The notes: generated by a model not told the origin, from the letters alone. A DNA stretch of 64,000 nt from Hyunsoonleella flava (GCF_004310325.1 NZ_SIRT01000001.1:558001-622000); one strand, 5' to 3'. Positions 1 to 8,009 are shown, counted from the stretch's first letter. Made by a program: numbers and translations.

Positions 1-711
1 ATAAACGCGTTCTTTTAAAACACCATCTTTTTTTACCAGTTGAGAGTTTAAGCCAAAGGATAAAGGCTTATCTGGGTTTGGTGATTTTTTCTGCTTGTAG
101 AAATTGATAACATCAGCATTGGTAACGTTTGGTCCGTAAAAATTAACAGCAGAAAGCGCTACGTTATCCACACCTTTAGCCTGATTTACTTTCTTACTAT
201 CTTTATCATTAAAAATCACATCAAACGGCTCACCCTCTAATGATGTATTGGTTTCTGATAATAAGGTTTTTAAATAATCTGCCGAAAATTCTGGTTTTAG
301 CTTATCGTTTGAATAGTGGTGGTGAATACCATTACTAAACCAAACACGCTTTAAATACGTTTCAAATGCTTTCCAATCTTCTGAAGACTTATCGCCTTTA
401 TAATTTTTATATACATTTTCAAGAGCTTTTCTGATTGTAAGGTTATGACGATAATTTTGATCCCACATAATATCCCGACCAGATAATCCTGCTTGTGTAA
501 GATAGTATACTAGTTTTTTCTCTTTTAAGGAGAGTTTATCCCAACCTGGAATTCGGTATCGCAATATTTTAATATCAGCAAATTGCTCAACATTATAGTC
601 AAACTCTTGTTTTACTTCGGTTTTGCTATCATCGTTAGTAGCTTTTTTGTCATTTCCGCAAGACAAAATCATTAGAGCTACCAAAAACAGTAATACAGAT
701 TTTAGTTTCAT
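1..711 (-). CDS. Dipeptidyl peptidase III-like (M49) lipoprotein, N-terminal part
   Basis: The reading frame starts at the ATG at 711 and runs off the left edge after 237 codons, so only the N-terminal part is present. The first residues form a lipoprotein signal peptide ending in LMILSCGN, which suggests export and lipidation. The mature part has the block QFADIKILRYRIPGWD followed by KKLVYYLTQAGLSGRDI, which I recognise from bacterial M49 zinc dipeptidyl peptidase III proteins of Bacteroidota. The zinc-binding motif would lie beyond the window, so catalytic competence cannot be judged. The family removes dipeptides from the N-termini of oligopeptides. It is transcribed away from the gene at 898. 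Confidence 0.8.
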   Translation of the reverse strand, partial: MKLKSVLLFLVALMILSCGNDKKATNDDSKTEVKQEFDYNVEQFADIKILRYRIPGWDKLSLKEKKLVYYLTQAGLSGRDIMWDQNYRHNLTIRKALENVYKNYKGDKSSEDWKAFETYLKRVWFSNGIHHHYSNDKLKPEFSADYLKTLLSETNTSLEGEPFDVIFNDKDSKKVNQAKGVDNVALSAVNFYGPNVTNADVINFYKQKKSPNPDKPLSFGLNSQLVKKDGVLKERVY

Positions 712-864
712 AAGGTTATTTTGAATTTTAAATTATTTTCAGAATATAGGTCAATTATCCAATTTTGATTATTGATTAACGTAAAATATCGAAATTTTGT
801 TATCGAAAAACTAAATTAGCCTTAACAAATGTAACAATTTCTAAATCTAAATTTCAAAAATAAC

Positions 865-872
865 TATATTTG
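865..872 (+). promoter_or_regulatory. Candidate -7 box TATATTTG
   Basis: Exact match to the Bacteroidota -7 consensus TAnnTTTG, 25 nt before the ATG at 898. It probably drives the SRPBCC gene and the closely following crcB. Confidence 0.5.
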
Positions 873-897
873 TTTTAAACAAACTAAACCTATAAAA

Positions 898-1917
898 ATG
901 AAAGCTTTAAAGTATATTTTCTTTCTGCTGCTTATCGCCATTATTGGGCTTGCTATTTACATAGCGGTACAGCCTAATTCGTTTGAAGTTACCCGAACCA
1001 AAACCATAAATGCACCAGCGCCTGTAGTTTATAATAAGGTTATTGACTATAAGAATTGGGAATCATGGTCTTCTTGGGTTGAGGCAGATCCTGATATGAA
1101 AATTACATATCCCGAAAAGACATCAGGAGTTGGAAGCTCTTACCAATGGGAAGATAAGGATGGTATTGGCACCATGAAAACCACTAAAGCCATACCAAAC
1201 GAGTCGATAAACCAGGAAATGCAATTTGCAGATTTTCCGCCTTCTGATATTACATGGAGTTTTACACCTAACCAAGATGGCACAACTGAAACCACTTGGA
1301 CGATTTCTGGTAAGGATTTACCTTTTGGATTTAAAGCCTTTGCCACTTTTATGGGCGGTATGGAAAAACAAATTGGTCCGCATTACGAGCGCAGTTTAGA
1401 GAAGTTAGATAGTATTTTGGTTGCGGATATGAAAAAATATAGTGTTACTGTAAACGGTGTTACTGAACACAGTGGTGGCTTTTATATTTACAATACGGTA
1501 TCCTGTAAAATTCCAGATATGCCTAAGCACATACAGCAAATGATGCCAAAGCTGGGGGATTATGCTATGAAAAATAACATTAAAATGGCTGGAGCACCTT
1601 TTAATTTATACCATAAATGGGATGAAGCCAACAATACAGTGATGTTTTCTTGTTGTATTCCTACTATAAATAAAGTAATTTCTACAGAGCCAGACATCCT
1701 CACAGGAAAATTACCATCCTTTAAGGCTTTAAAAACTACACTTAAGGGTAATTATGAAAACTTAAAAGAAGCTTGGGAAACTAGTATGAAACATATTGCC
1801 GAAAACAATCTGAAGACCGATGAAAATGGACCAATGCTTGAAGCTTATACTAATGACCCCATGCAATATCCTAATCCGGCAGATTGGTTAACCGAAATTT
1901 ATATTGCTTTAAAGTAG
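898..1917 (+). CDS. Membrane-anchored SRPBCC / GyrI-like domain protein
   Basis: A 339-residue protein. Residues 5-25 form one hydrophobic N-terminal helix, a membrane anchor or uncleaved signal. Residues about 30-170 resemble an SRPBCC (polyketide cyclase/START-like) ligand-binding fold: it opens with VTRTKTINAPAPVVYNKVIDYKNWESWSSW split over two short blocks, as in that family. Residues about 180-335 look like a GyrI-like/AraC effector-binding domain. The combination suggests small-molecule binding at the membrane, but no catalytic residues are recognised and the ligand is unknown. It is followed after 4 nt by the fluoride channel gene, so the two are probably co-transcribed. Confidence 0.7.
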   Translation: MKALKYIFFLLLIAIIGLAIYIAVQPNSFEVTRTKTINAPAPVVYNKVIDYKNWESWSSWVEADPDMKITYPEKTSGVGSSYQWEDKDGIGTMKTTKAIPNESINQEMQFADFPPSDITWSFTPNQDGTTETTWTISGKDLPFGFKAFATFMGGMEKQIGPHYERSLEKLDSILVADMKKYSVTVNGVTEHSGGFYIYNTVSCKIPDMPKHIQQMMPKLGDYAMKNNIKMAGAPFNLYHKWDEANNTVMFSCCIPTINKVISTEPDILTGKLPSFKALKTTLKGNYENLKEAWETSMKHIAENNLKTDENGPMLEAYTNDPMQYPNPADWLTEIYIALK

Positions 1918-1921
1918 ATTT

Positions 1922-2287
1922 ATGAAGCAAGTATTATTGGTGTTTTTAGGTGGTGGTGTCGGCAGTGTGTTGCGATATATAATTGGTAAATTTTTAAATA
2001 GTACTGAAACCAGGATACCTTACGGTACATTTGCTGCTAATATTTTAGGAAGTCTCCTTATTGGTATAATTTTAGGGCTAGCCGCTAAAAATGATGCGCT
2101 TTCACAGAATAACACCTTGTTATTAGCTACAGGGTTTTGCGGTGGTTTTACTACCTTCTCTACTTTTGCTTACGAAAATCATGTGTTTTTAAAATCAGGT
2201 GATTTCATGAGTTTTGCGATTTATACCATTGCGAGTTTTGTAGTTGGGTTTTTGGCTGTTTTTGCTGGGATGTATTTGGTAAAGTAA
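1922..2287 (+). CDS. crcB: Fluoride-specific ion channel FluC/CrcB
   Basis: A 121-residue, four-helix membrane protein of the usual length for CrcB/FluC. It has the N-terminal glycine-rich GGGVGSVLRY segment and the pore signature GFCGGFTTFSTFAYE at about residues 74-88, with the phenylalanines that line the fluoride path in characterised FluC channels. FluC works as a dual-topology homodimer exporting fluoride passively across the inner membrane. Only one copy is present here, as expected for a homodimeric type. No fluoride riboswitch was recognised upstream; the gene sits 4 nt behind the SRPBCC gene. Confidence 0.93.
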   Translation: MKQVLLVFLGGGVGSVLRYIIGKFLNSTETRIPYGTFAANILGSLLIGIILGLAAKNDALSQNNTLLLATGFCGGFTTFSTFAYENHVFLKSGDFMSFAIYTIASFVVGFLAVFAGMYLVK

Positions 2288-2396
2288 ATCCTAGTCTAGT
2301 CTTATTAGAACTAATGCTTCATAATAAAACTTAACTTTCGGGCTATAAACAATTGAAGTCAACTTTATTCTACTAACAAATTAATTTATTTAAACC

Positions 2397-3410
2397 ATGA
2401 AAAAGCTAATAATAACGTTATCTCTAGTAGTAATAGCTGTATGTTTTATAAGTTTAAATAACACCAATGAAACAACTAAGTTTTTGAATACTTTAGATGA
2501 AAAACAGTTAGATCAAGTTCTAATACCTTTTGATGATACTTCTAGAGAAAAATGGCATTATTTACCAGCCGCATCATGGCCAAGAAAAGGTTTAAAAATA
2601 GGTGATTTAAATAAAAGCCAAAAAATAGCTTTTTCTAATATGCTTAAATCTTTTTTAAGTAAGTCTGGTTATAAGAAAACGCAAGACGTTATAGAATTGG
2701 AAAATGTTCTAGTAGAATTAGGTGGCAATCCATCTTATAGAGACACCGGAGCTTATTATTTGTGTATTTATGGACATCCTAAAACAGATAGTTTATGGTC
2801 ATGGTCTTTTGAAGGTCATCATTTATCATTAAACTTTACGGTAGCTAATGGAACATTAGCTACCGCACCCAGATTTTTTGGAGCTAACCCTGGTAATATA
2901 CCAAGTGGCAGTAGAAAGGGTGAAAGAATACTTGATAAAGAAGAAGATTTAGCCTTTGAACTTTTAAATACACTTACAGAAGACCAAAAGAAAGAGGCAA
3001 TTTTCAATAATGTTGCTTTCCCTGATGTTTTAACACGGAATGCGTCTAAAGTAAATCCGTTGGAGCCTTTTGGTATTGAAGTAAGGAATTTGAATTCAAA
3101 CCAAAAGACCTTACTGAAAGAGTTATTAAAAGAATATTTAAGTTCAATACCAAGGGATGTAGCCATTGCACGCGAAAAAAAGATTAACAACGAAGAGTTT
3201 GAATATATAAAATTTGCTTGGGCGGGTGCACAAGTTAAAGGTATTGGGCATTATTATAGAATTCAAGGAAAGTCTTTTTTAATAGAATTTGATAATACGC
3301 AAAATGGTGCAAATCACATTCATACGGTATGGCGAGATTTTGATGGAGATTTTGGAAGAGATTTAATACGGGATCATTATCATAATGCAGAACATCATCA
3401 TAAAAAATAA
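2397..3410 (+). CDS. DUF3500 family secreted protein
   Basis: A 337-residue protein with an N-terminal signal-like hydrophobic stretch (residues 4-20). The body matches the DUF3500 family pattern: a bilobed protein with WHYLPAASWPRKGLKIGDL near the start, a central GAYYLCIYGHP...WSWSFEGHHLSLNFTV region (given here in pieces) and a C-terminal HIHTVWRDFDGDFG block. It ends in a histidine-rich tail (NAEHHHKK). Conserved His and Asp residues hint at metal binding, but no activity is established for the family. It converges on the DUF1684 lipoprotein gene with a 24-nt gap and stands apart from crcB by 109 nt. Confidence 0.8.
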   Translation: MKKLIITLSLVVIAVCFISLNNTNETTKFLNTLDEKQLDQVLIPFDDTSREKWHYLPAASWPRKGLKIGDLNKSQKIAFSNMLKSFLSKSGYKKTQDVIELENVLVELGGNPSYRDTGAYYLCIYGHPKTDSLWSWSFEGHHLSLNFTVANGTLATAPRFFGANPGNIPSGSRKGERILDKEEDLAFELLNTLTEDQKKEAIFNNVAFPDVLTRNASKVNPLEPFGIEVRNLNSNQKTLLKELLKEYLSSIPRDVAIAREKKINNEEFEYIKFAWAGAQVKGIGHYYRIQGKSFLIEFDNTQNGANHIHTVWRDFDGDFGRDLIRDHYHNAEHHHKK

Positions 3411-3434
3411 CAAGTTGTTTATGCTATTTTGATA

Positions 3435-4166
3435 TTAATGCTTTTCAAAAGCTTTAACGCCCGCCTCTACCCTAGTCTTTAAATAATTTTCACGAGGTAC
3501 TATGGGACAGGAATATTTATCATTGTAGGCACAATAAGGATTATAGGCTGAATTAAAGTCTATAATTATGCTATCGCCTTCGGGAATATTCGCATCAATA
3601 TAGCGCCCACCACCATAGCTCTCTAGCCCGTTGGTTTCATCCAAAAAAGGCAGAAATAAATAGTCATCACCTTCTACTACGGCATCCTTACCTTGGTATA
3701 TATTGAGTTGGTGCTGTTTCCCATGGAGCTCAAAGTACAAAATACCGTAAACACGCTCTTCTGAAACACGCTGAGTTGTAGTTTTCATGTTAAACCATTC
3801 AGAGTCTGGAGTTCGCTTTAATTTTGCTGTTACTACATATGACGAATCATATTTGAAGAAATCCAGACCTTCAAACGTCTTAAGGTCTTTCTTTTTTAAT
3901 GGAGATGTTGAAGCATCCTTGTAAAAAGCATTCAGTTCTTTTTGAAATGTTGTCTCTCCTTTTAGTGGACGCTTTTTTTGAGTGCAACTTGTGGCGGTAA
4001 AGACTAATGCAAGTATTATTGAAGCCAGGGTTCTAAACGCTTTTGGCTGGTACGCCCGCGTTAGGGATTGAACGGCGTGTTTGAGCTCCTCGCAGAGAGC
4101 GAGTAGTGAAAGCCCGACCCCTTGTGGGTAACGCCAAAATGCTTGTAATACTTTTGAAACTCTCAT
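3435..4166 (-). CDS. DUF1684 lipoprotein with an in-frame repeat insertion in its signal peptide
   Basis: A 243-residue protein. Residues about 70-243 are a DUF1684 domain, including YGILYFELHGKQ, LFLPFLDETNG, GGRYIDANIPEG and FNSAYNPYCAYNDKYSCP, the conserved C-terminal block. The start is the ATG at 4166; it overlaps the stop of the upstream DUF4252 gene (ATGA), and no ATG, GTG or TTG occurs in frame inside the inserted part. Residues 10-43 are encoded by a copy of the dispersed palindromic repeat. Removing those 34 codons leaves MRVSKVLQA joined to FRTLASIILALVFTATSC, an ordinary lipoprotein signal. Whether the enlarged signal still works is unknown. Confidence 0.8.
   Translation of the reverse strand: MRVSKVLQAFWRYPQGVGLSLLALCEELKHAVQSLTRAYQPKAFRTLASIILALVFTATSCTQKKRPLKGETTFQKELNAFYKDASTSPLKKKDLKTFEGLDFFKYDSSYVVTAKLKRTPDSEWFNMKTTTQRVSEERVYGILYFELHGKQHQLNIYQGKDAVVEGDDYLFLPFLDETNGLESYGGGRYIDANIPEGDSIIIDFNSAYNPYCAYNDKYSCPIVPRENYLKTRVEAGVKAFEKH
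4035..4142 (-). repeat. Palindromic repeat copy A, inside a coding region
   Basis: Read on the minus strand it begins TTTTGGCGTTACCC, carries GGGTCGGGCTTTC, ends CAATCCCTAACGCGGG and then CCAAAA. These blocks recur at 24088, 30302 and 62355. The sequences GCATTT (4142-4137) and GCGTTT (4040-4035) flank it 102 nt apart, a possible imperfect target duplication. It adds exactly 34 sense codons to the DUF1684 gene. Confidence 0.85.
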
Positions 4167-4693
4167 TGGTTTTCTGGGTTGAAGGATGGGTTTATGTTCA
4201 TTTTGTAATGCTGCATTACATCGTTTGAAAAGGCATTAAAAGTATCTTCGTCTGCGAAGGACTTAATTTTTTCTGGATCGAAATTGCCCTGTAAATAATA
4301 TGCGGTGGTTTGGGATGCAGAACTATTGAAAATAATGACATCGGTTACAACAACGCCCGCTTCCCGAACGGAAATAATCCTGGTGTTATCGGGGTCGTTT
4401 TTTCTAAATACATCTAGGTACCCGTTATTGGTTACGGCATTCATTTCTGTGATGAGGCTTTGGCGTTTAACAGCATTTAAGTTGTCGAATTTTATAAACT
4501 TTAGGTCTGAAATATTGCCAATGGAATGTTTTATTTCGGGGGAAAGCGTGCTTAAAACCGATTTCATAAAGTTGGGTACTTGAAACGAGGTAACCCCTAA
4601 ATCTGCTTTGTGGTTATTGTAAAACCCTTGAAAGCTACTGCCGCATGATGTGAGTAAAAACAGTAGGTATATTGCTAAAACTAATCGCTTCAT
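4163..4693 (-). CDS. DUF4252 family lipoprotein
   Basis: A 176-residue protein with a short lipoprotein signal peptide ending LLTSCGSS, so it is expected at a membrane surface. The remainder has the DUF4252 layout: a helical start, then the FIKFDNLNA segment, a central YLDVFRKND strand-turn, and REAGVVVTDVIIFNSS near the end. Function of the family is unknown. It is the first gene of a pair and its stop overlaps the start of the DUF1684 gene, implying translational coupling. Its promoter region contains two copies of AATTTTTATCTAG and lies opposite the leader of the MFS operon. Confidence 0.75.
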   Translation of the reverse strand: MKRLVLAIYLLFLLTSCGSSFQGFYNNHKADLGVTSFQVPNFMKSVLSTLSPEIKHSIGNISDLKFIKFDNLNAVKRQSLITEMNAVTNNGYLDVFRKNDPDNTRIISVREAGVVVTDVIIFNSSASQTTAYYLQGNFDPEKIKSFADEDTFNAFSNDVMQHYKMNINPSFNPENQ

Positions 4694-4697
4694 TTTA

Positions 4698-4742
4698 AAT
4701 TTTTATCTAGGTAAAAATACAATATCCAAAATTTTTATCTAG
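4698..4742. promoter_or_regulatory. Direct repeat AATTTTTATCTAG, possible operator
   Basis: Two identical 13-nt copies at 4698-4710 and 4730-4742, spaced 32 nt start to start, about three helical turns. The second overlaps the candidate -7 box TAGATTTG at 4740-4747. They lie between the divergent DUF4252 and MFS genes. Confidence 0.4.
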
Positions 4743-4747
4743 ATTTG
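4740..4747 (+). promoter_or_regulatory. Candidate -7 box TAGATTTG
   Basis: Match to TAnnTTTG placed so that transcription would begin near 4754, just ahead of the structured leader of the MFS-YpdA-VOC operon. Confidence 0.45.
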
Positions 4748-4776
4748 AACTTTCAAAGTAAATAAAATGCGTAGCA

Positions 4777-4907
4777 ACGTCACAATTTGTAGAAAACAAT
4801 GGACCGTTTCTTTAAAGAAAGGAAGACGGACTTGTGATGTATTGTGATGTTATAGAATAAACGTTTACAGATATATTTAAAAGTCCGGCTTCACAGTCGG
4901 ACTTTTT
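4777..4907 (+). promoter_or_regulatory. Candidate transcription attenuator or riboswitch-like leader
   Basis: A 9-bp stem (ACGTCACAA at 4777-4785 with TTGTGATGT at 4832-4840, one G-U pair) encloses inner pairs CCGT/ACGG and the palindrome TTTCTTTAAAGAAA. Downstream, AAAAGTCCG (4879-4887) and CGGACTTTT (4898-4906) form a terminator hairpin followed by a T-rich run. CGGACTT at 4827-4833 is complementary to AAGTCCG at 4881-4887, so the first structure could compete with the terminator. The MFS start codon is about 50 nt further on. It could also be an independent small RNA with its own terminator. Confidence 0.5.
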
Positions 4908-4960
4908 GTTTTTAGAACATTAAACAAATCAATTATAAATATGTAGCACATTTAGAACTC

Positions 4961-6172
4961 ATGAAAACTCTTTTTAACAATTACCTAAATACCTTTAAAG
5001 GTTTATCAACGGAAGTATGGTGGCTTGCCTTAATTACGCTAATAAATAGGGCTGGTGCAATGGTATTGCCTTTTCTGTCAATTTACCTAAATGAAAGTTT
5101 GCAATTATCATTCAGCGATGTAGGTACAGTATTAGCCTTCTTTGGTTTTGGGGCAGTAACTGGCTCTTGGTTGGGTGGAAAACTAACTGATAAAATTGGG
5201 TACTATAAAGTTATGGTAAGAAGTTTAATGAGTACAGGGGTTCTGTTCATTTTGTTGCAATATTTGAACACGTTTTTTAGTGTTTGTTTGGGTGTTTATT
5301 TAGTCATTACTGTTGCCGACATGTTTCGTCCTGCTATGTTTGTAGCCCTGAGTGCCTATAGTAAACCCGAAAATAAAACGCGTAGTGTAACACTTGTAAG
5401 ATTAGCAATTAATCTAGGTTTTACGGCTGGTCCTGCAGTTGCTGGTTTAATTGTAACACTTTGGAGCTATAGTGGCTTGTTTTGGGTGGATGGCATTACA
5501 TGTATATTAGCTACTTTGTTAATGACGTTAGTTTTAAATCCTAAAAAAGCAAAAATACAAGACGACGTAAAAACTGAAAATCCTCAATCTGTGTTTAAGG
5601 ATAAAGTCTTTCTTGTTTTCCTATTCGCTATGTTTTTATTTGGAGTTATATTTTTACAGTTGCTATCAACAATTCCGTTGTATTATAGAAATGGTCATTA
5701 TCTTTCAGAGCTAGAAATTGGGTTGTTACTTGGAGCTAATGGGTTACTTATTTTCCTTTTAGAAATGCCTCTCATTAACTGGTTAGAAAACTCTAAAGCG
5801 TCAAAGTTAGGGTTGATATTATTTGGTGCTATTTTAACCACTCTTAGCTTTCTTGTATTTAATGTATCAAGTTGGTCTGGAGTTTTAATTATAAGTATGT
5901 TTTTGATAACGGTTGGGGAAATGATAGCTTTTCCCTTTTCTAATTCATTTACATACGCACAAGCGAAAAAGGGTAACTTAGGAGAATACATGGCGTTATA
6001 TACAGTTTCTTTTTCTCTTGCCCATATTTTTAGCCACAAAGTAAGTATGGAAATGATAGTAAGATTTGGCTTTGACAATACTTGGTACATCGTTACGGGA
6101 ATAGGCGGTATTTGTGTATTTTTATTGTTCATTTTGAAAAACTATTTACGCACCAAAAGAAAAATTGCTTAA
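4961..6172 (+). CDS. MFS family efflux transporter
   Basis: A 403-residue inner-membrane protein with about 12 predicted helices in two halves joined by a hydrophilic loop near residues 195-215. The first half carries the major facilitator loop signature GSWLGGKLTDKIGYYKVMVR between helices 2 and 3. This is the drug/metabolite exporter type; the substrate is not predictable. The TAA stop shares one base with the ATG of the YpdA-like gene, so the two are translationally coupled and probably functionally linked, for example in a thiol or oxidant stress operon. A candidate attenuator precedes it. Confidence 0.85.
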   Translation: MKTLFNNYLNTFKGLSTEVWWLALITLINRAGAMVLPFLSIYLNESLQLSFSDVGTVLAFFGFGAVTGSWLGGKLTDKIGYYKVMVRSLMSTGVLFILLQYLNTFFSVCLGVYLVITVADMFRPAMFVALSAYSKPENKTRSVTLVRLAINLGFTAGPAVAGLIVTLWSYSGLFWVDGITCILATLLMTLVLNPKKAKIQDDVKTENPQSVFKDKVFLVFLFAMFLFGVIFLQLLSTIPLYYRNGHYLSELEIGLLLGANGLLIFLLEMPLINWLENSKASKLGLILFGAILTTLSFLVFNVSSWSGVLIISMFLITVGEMIAFPFSNSFTYAQAKKGNLGEYMALYTVSFSLAHIFSHKVSMEMIVRFGFDNTWYIVTGIGGICVFLLFILKNYLRTKRKIA

Positions 6173-7137
6173 TGAAGGATGTCATTATTATAGGAGGTGG
6201 TCCAATTGGAATAGCTTGCGCTTTAGAATGTAAGAAACGTAACTGGAATTATGTAGTAATTGAAAAGGGAGCGCTGACGAACTCCCTTTTCAATTACCCA
6301 AAAAACATGACGTTTTTTTCAACTTCTGAAAAGTTGGAGATTGACAGTATTCCATTTATCAGCAAAAACCCTAAGCCTAATCGCGACGAGGCTTTGGAGT
6401 ATTATCGTCGTGTGGCAACTTCAAATCAAATTAATATCAATCTTTTTGAACAGGTTGGAGCTATTTCAAAAAATAATATTGGTTTTGAAATTAGAACCAA
6501 TAAGGGAGAGCATACAACAAAGAAACTTATTCTTGCTACCGGCTTTTATGATATCCCTAATTTACTTGATGTTCCAGGGGAAGATTTACCAAAAGTCACA
6601 CATTATTATAAAGAGGCGCATCCTTATGCGATGCAAGATATTGTGGTAGTTGGTGCAAGTAACTCTTCTGTAGATGCCGCTTTGGAAATTTATAGAAAGG
6701 GCGGAAATGTTACCATGATTATTCGTGGTGAAGGTATTGGTGAGCGTGTGAAATATTGGGTACGCCCTGATATTATCAATCGGATTGAAGAAGGCAGTAT
6801 AACCGCTTATTTTAATTCTGAAATCATAGAGATTACTGAAAATGAAGTTGTTTTTGAATCACCTGACGGTATAAAAAAGATTCCTAATGACTTTGTAGTG
6901 GCACTTACGGGTTATAAGCCAAATTTTGATTTGCTAAATCAACTTGGTGTATCACAGTCTGATGACGAAAAACGATTACCAACTTATAATACTGAAACTA
7001 TGGAAACCAATATTGAAGGGGTATATCTTGCTGGAGTTATTTGTGGTGGCATGGAGACCCATAAATGGTTTATAGAGAACAGCAGAATACACGCGAAACA
7101 AATAGCAACCCATATTGAAACCGCTTTAGCTGAATAG
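6172..7137 (+). CDS. ypdA: YpdA-like putative bacillithiol disulfide reductase
   Basis: A 321-residue flavoprotein starting at the ATG at 6172, where the Rossmann fold opens with MKDVIIIGGGPIG; a longer upstream frame would only overlap the MFS gene. It has the FAD-binding GGGPIG motif (residues 8-13), the NYPKNMTFFSTSEKLEI block typical of YpdA, a second dinucleotide site VVGASNSSVDAALE, and a C-terminal GVYLAGVICGG FAD segment. No CxxC redox pair is seen, in agreement with YpdA and unlike thioredoxin reductase. YpdA reduces bacillithiol disulfide with NADPH in Firmicutes, and many Bacteroidota make bacillithiol. It is followed after 3 nt by a VOC gene. Confidence 0.82.
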   Translation: MKDVIIIGGGPIGIACALECKKRNWNYVVIEKGALTNSLFNYPKNMTFFSTSEKLEIDSIPFISKNPKPNRDEALEYYRRVATSNQININLFEQVGAISKNNIGFEIRTNKGEHTTKKLILATGFYDIPNLLDVPGEDLPKVTHYYKEAHPYAMQDIVVVGASNSSVDAALEIYRKGGNVTMIIRGEGIGERVKYWVRPDIINRIEEGSITAYFNSEIIEITENEVVFESPDGIKKIPNDFVVALTGYKPNFDLLNQLGVSQSDDEKRLPTYNTETMETNIEGVYLAGVICGGMETHKWFIENSRIHAKQIATHIETALAE

Positions 7138-7140
7138 ATT

Positions 7141-7515
7141 ATGAATTTGAATCAAATAACAGTTCCATCCTTGGATGTTGAAAAAGCTATCGATTTTTAT
7201 GAGACTTTAGGGCTAAAACTTATTGTGAAATCTCTACCAAAATACGTGCGTTTCGAATGTATTGACGGTACTAGTACATTTTCTATTCATGAGGTTGAAG
7301 AATTACCAAAATGTGATGGTATTACTATTTATTTTGAAGATGATAACTTAGATAATTTGGTAGATTCTTTAATTGATAAAGGAATTACATTTGATAGTTT
7401 GCCTGAAGACAAACCATGGCTGTGGCGTGAGGCACATCTAAAGGATTTGGACGGGAATCAAATAATACTTTATAAAGCAGGTGGAAACAGAAAAAATCCG
7501 CCTTGGCGTATTTAG
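7141..7515 (+). CDS. VOC (glyoxalase/bleomycin resistance) family protein
   Basis: A 124-residue single VOC module: two beta-alpha-beta-beta-beta units, opening LNQITVPSLDVEKAIDFYETLGLKLI (in two parts of the usual pattern) and ending HLKDLDGNQIILYKAG, where the metal-coordinating positions normally lie. Such proteins act on or bind small electrophiles, antibiotics or aldehydes, usually as dimers. It is the third gene of the MFS-YpdA operon, 3 nt behind ypdA. With a possible bacillithiol reductase next door, a thiol-dependent detoxification role is reasonable but inferred. Confidence 0.8.
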   Translation: MNLNQITVPSLDVEKAIDFYETLGLKLIVKSLPKYVRFECIDGTSTFSIHEVEELPKCDGITIYFEDDNLDNLVDSLIDKGITFDSLPEDKPWLWREAHLKDLDGNQIILYKAGGNRKNPPWRI

Positions 7516-7520
7516 ATATA

Positions 7521-7964
7521 CTATTTTATTGGGATAATTTCTTTTTGCTTTATAACTCTAGACAATACTATCTGCGTTTTGCATTCACCGTAGATGATTA
7601 AGTTATCAATAAATGCCTCTAAATGCTTATTGTCTTTAAGCACTACTTCCATAACAATGTTTTCGTCGCCGGTAATACGATAACAATTTACGACTTCATC
7701 AAGTGTTTTTACTTTAGCCAAAAATGGTTTTAGTTTACCCATAAAAGCTCTTAGTGTTATAATTGCTTTTAATTGATATCCTATTTCAAAAGGAGAAATT
7801 AATGCTTTATATCCTTCTATGATCCCAACATCTTCCATTTTTTTAATGCGTTCTGAAACGGCAGGAGAACTGATGCCAACTTGCCGTCCAATTTCGGCAT
7901 TAGACTGTCGTGCATTTTGCTGTAAGCATTTTAAAATTTTAGTATTAAGTATGTCAATTTGCAT
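7521..7964 (-). CDS. Lrp/AsnC family transcriptional regulator
   Basis: A 147-residue protein with the standard two-domain layout. An N-terminal helix-turn-helix (LNTKILKCLQQNARQSNAEI, then VGISSPAVSERIKKMEDVGII) is followed by a C-terminal RAM/AsnC ligand-binding domain with YRITGDENIVMEVVLKD. These regulators form octamers and often respond to amino acids. It converges with the VOC gene (5-nt gap) and diverges from the small gene at 8090, its only close candidate target besides itself. The effector is not predictable. Confidence 0.88.
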   Translation of the reverse strand: MQIDILNTKILKCLQQNARQSNAEIGRQVGISSPAVSERIKKMEDVGIIEGYKALISPFEIGYQLKAIITLRAFMGKLKPFLAKVKTLDEVVNCYRITGDENIVMEVVLKDNKHLEAFIDNLIIYGECKTQIVLSRVIKQKEIIPIK

Positions 7965-8001
7965 TTAAAGAGATTAGATTAATAAAACATAATATTTAAA
8001 G

Positions 8002-8009
8002 CAAAAATA
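8002..8009 (-). promoter_or_regulatory. Candidate -7 box for the Lrp gene at 7964
   Basis: The minus strand reads TATTTTTG, a TAnnTTTG match 38 nt before the ATG. Confidence 0.45.
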
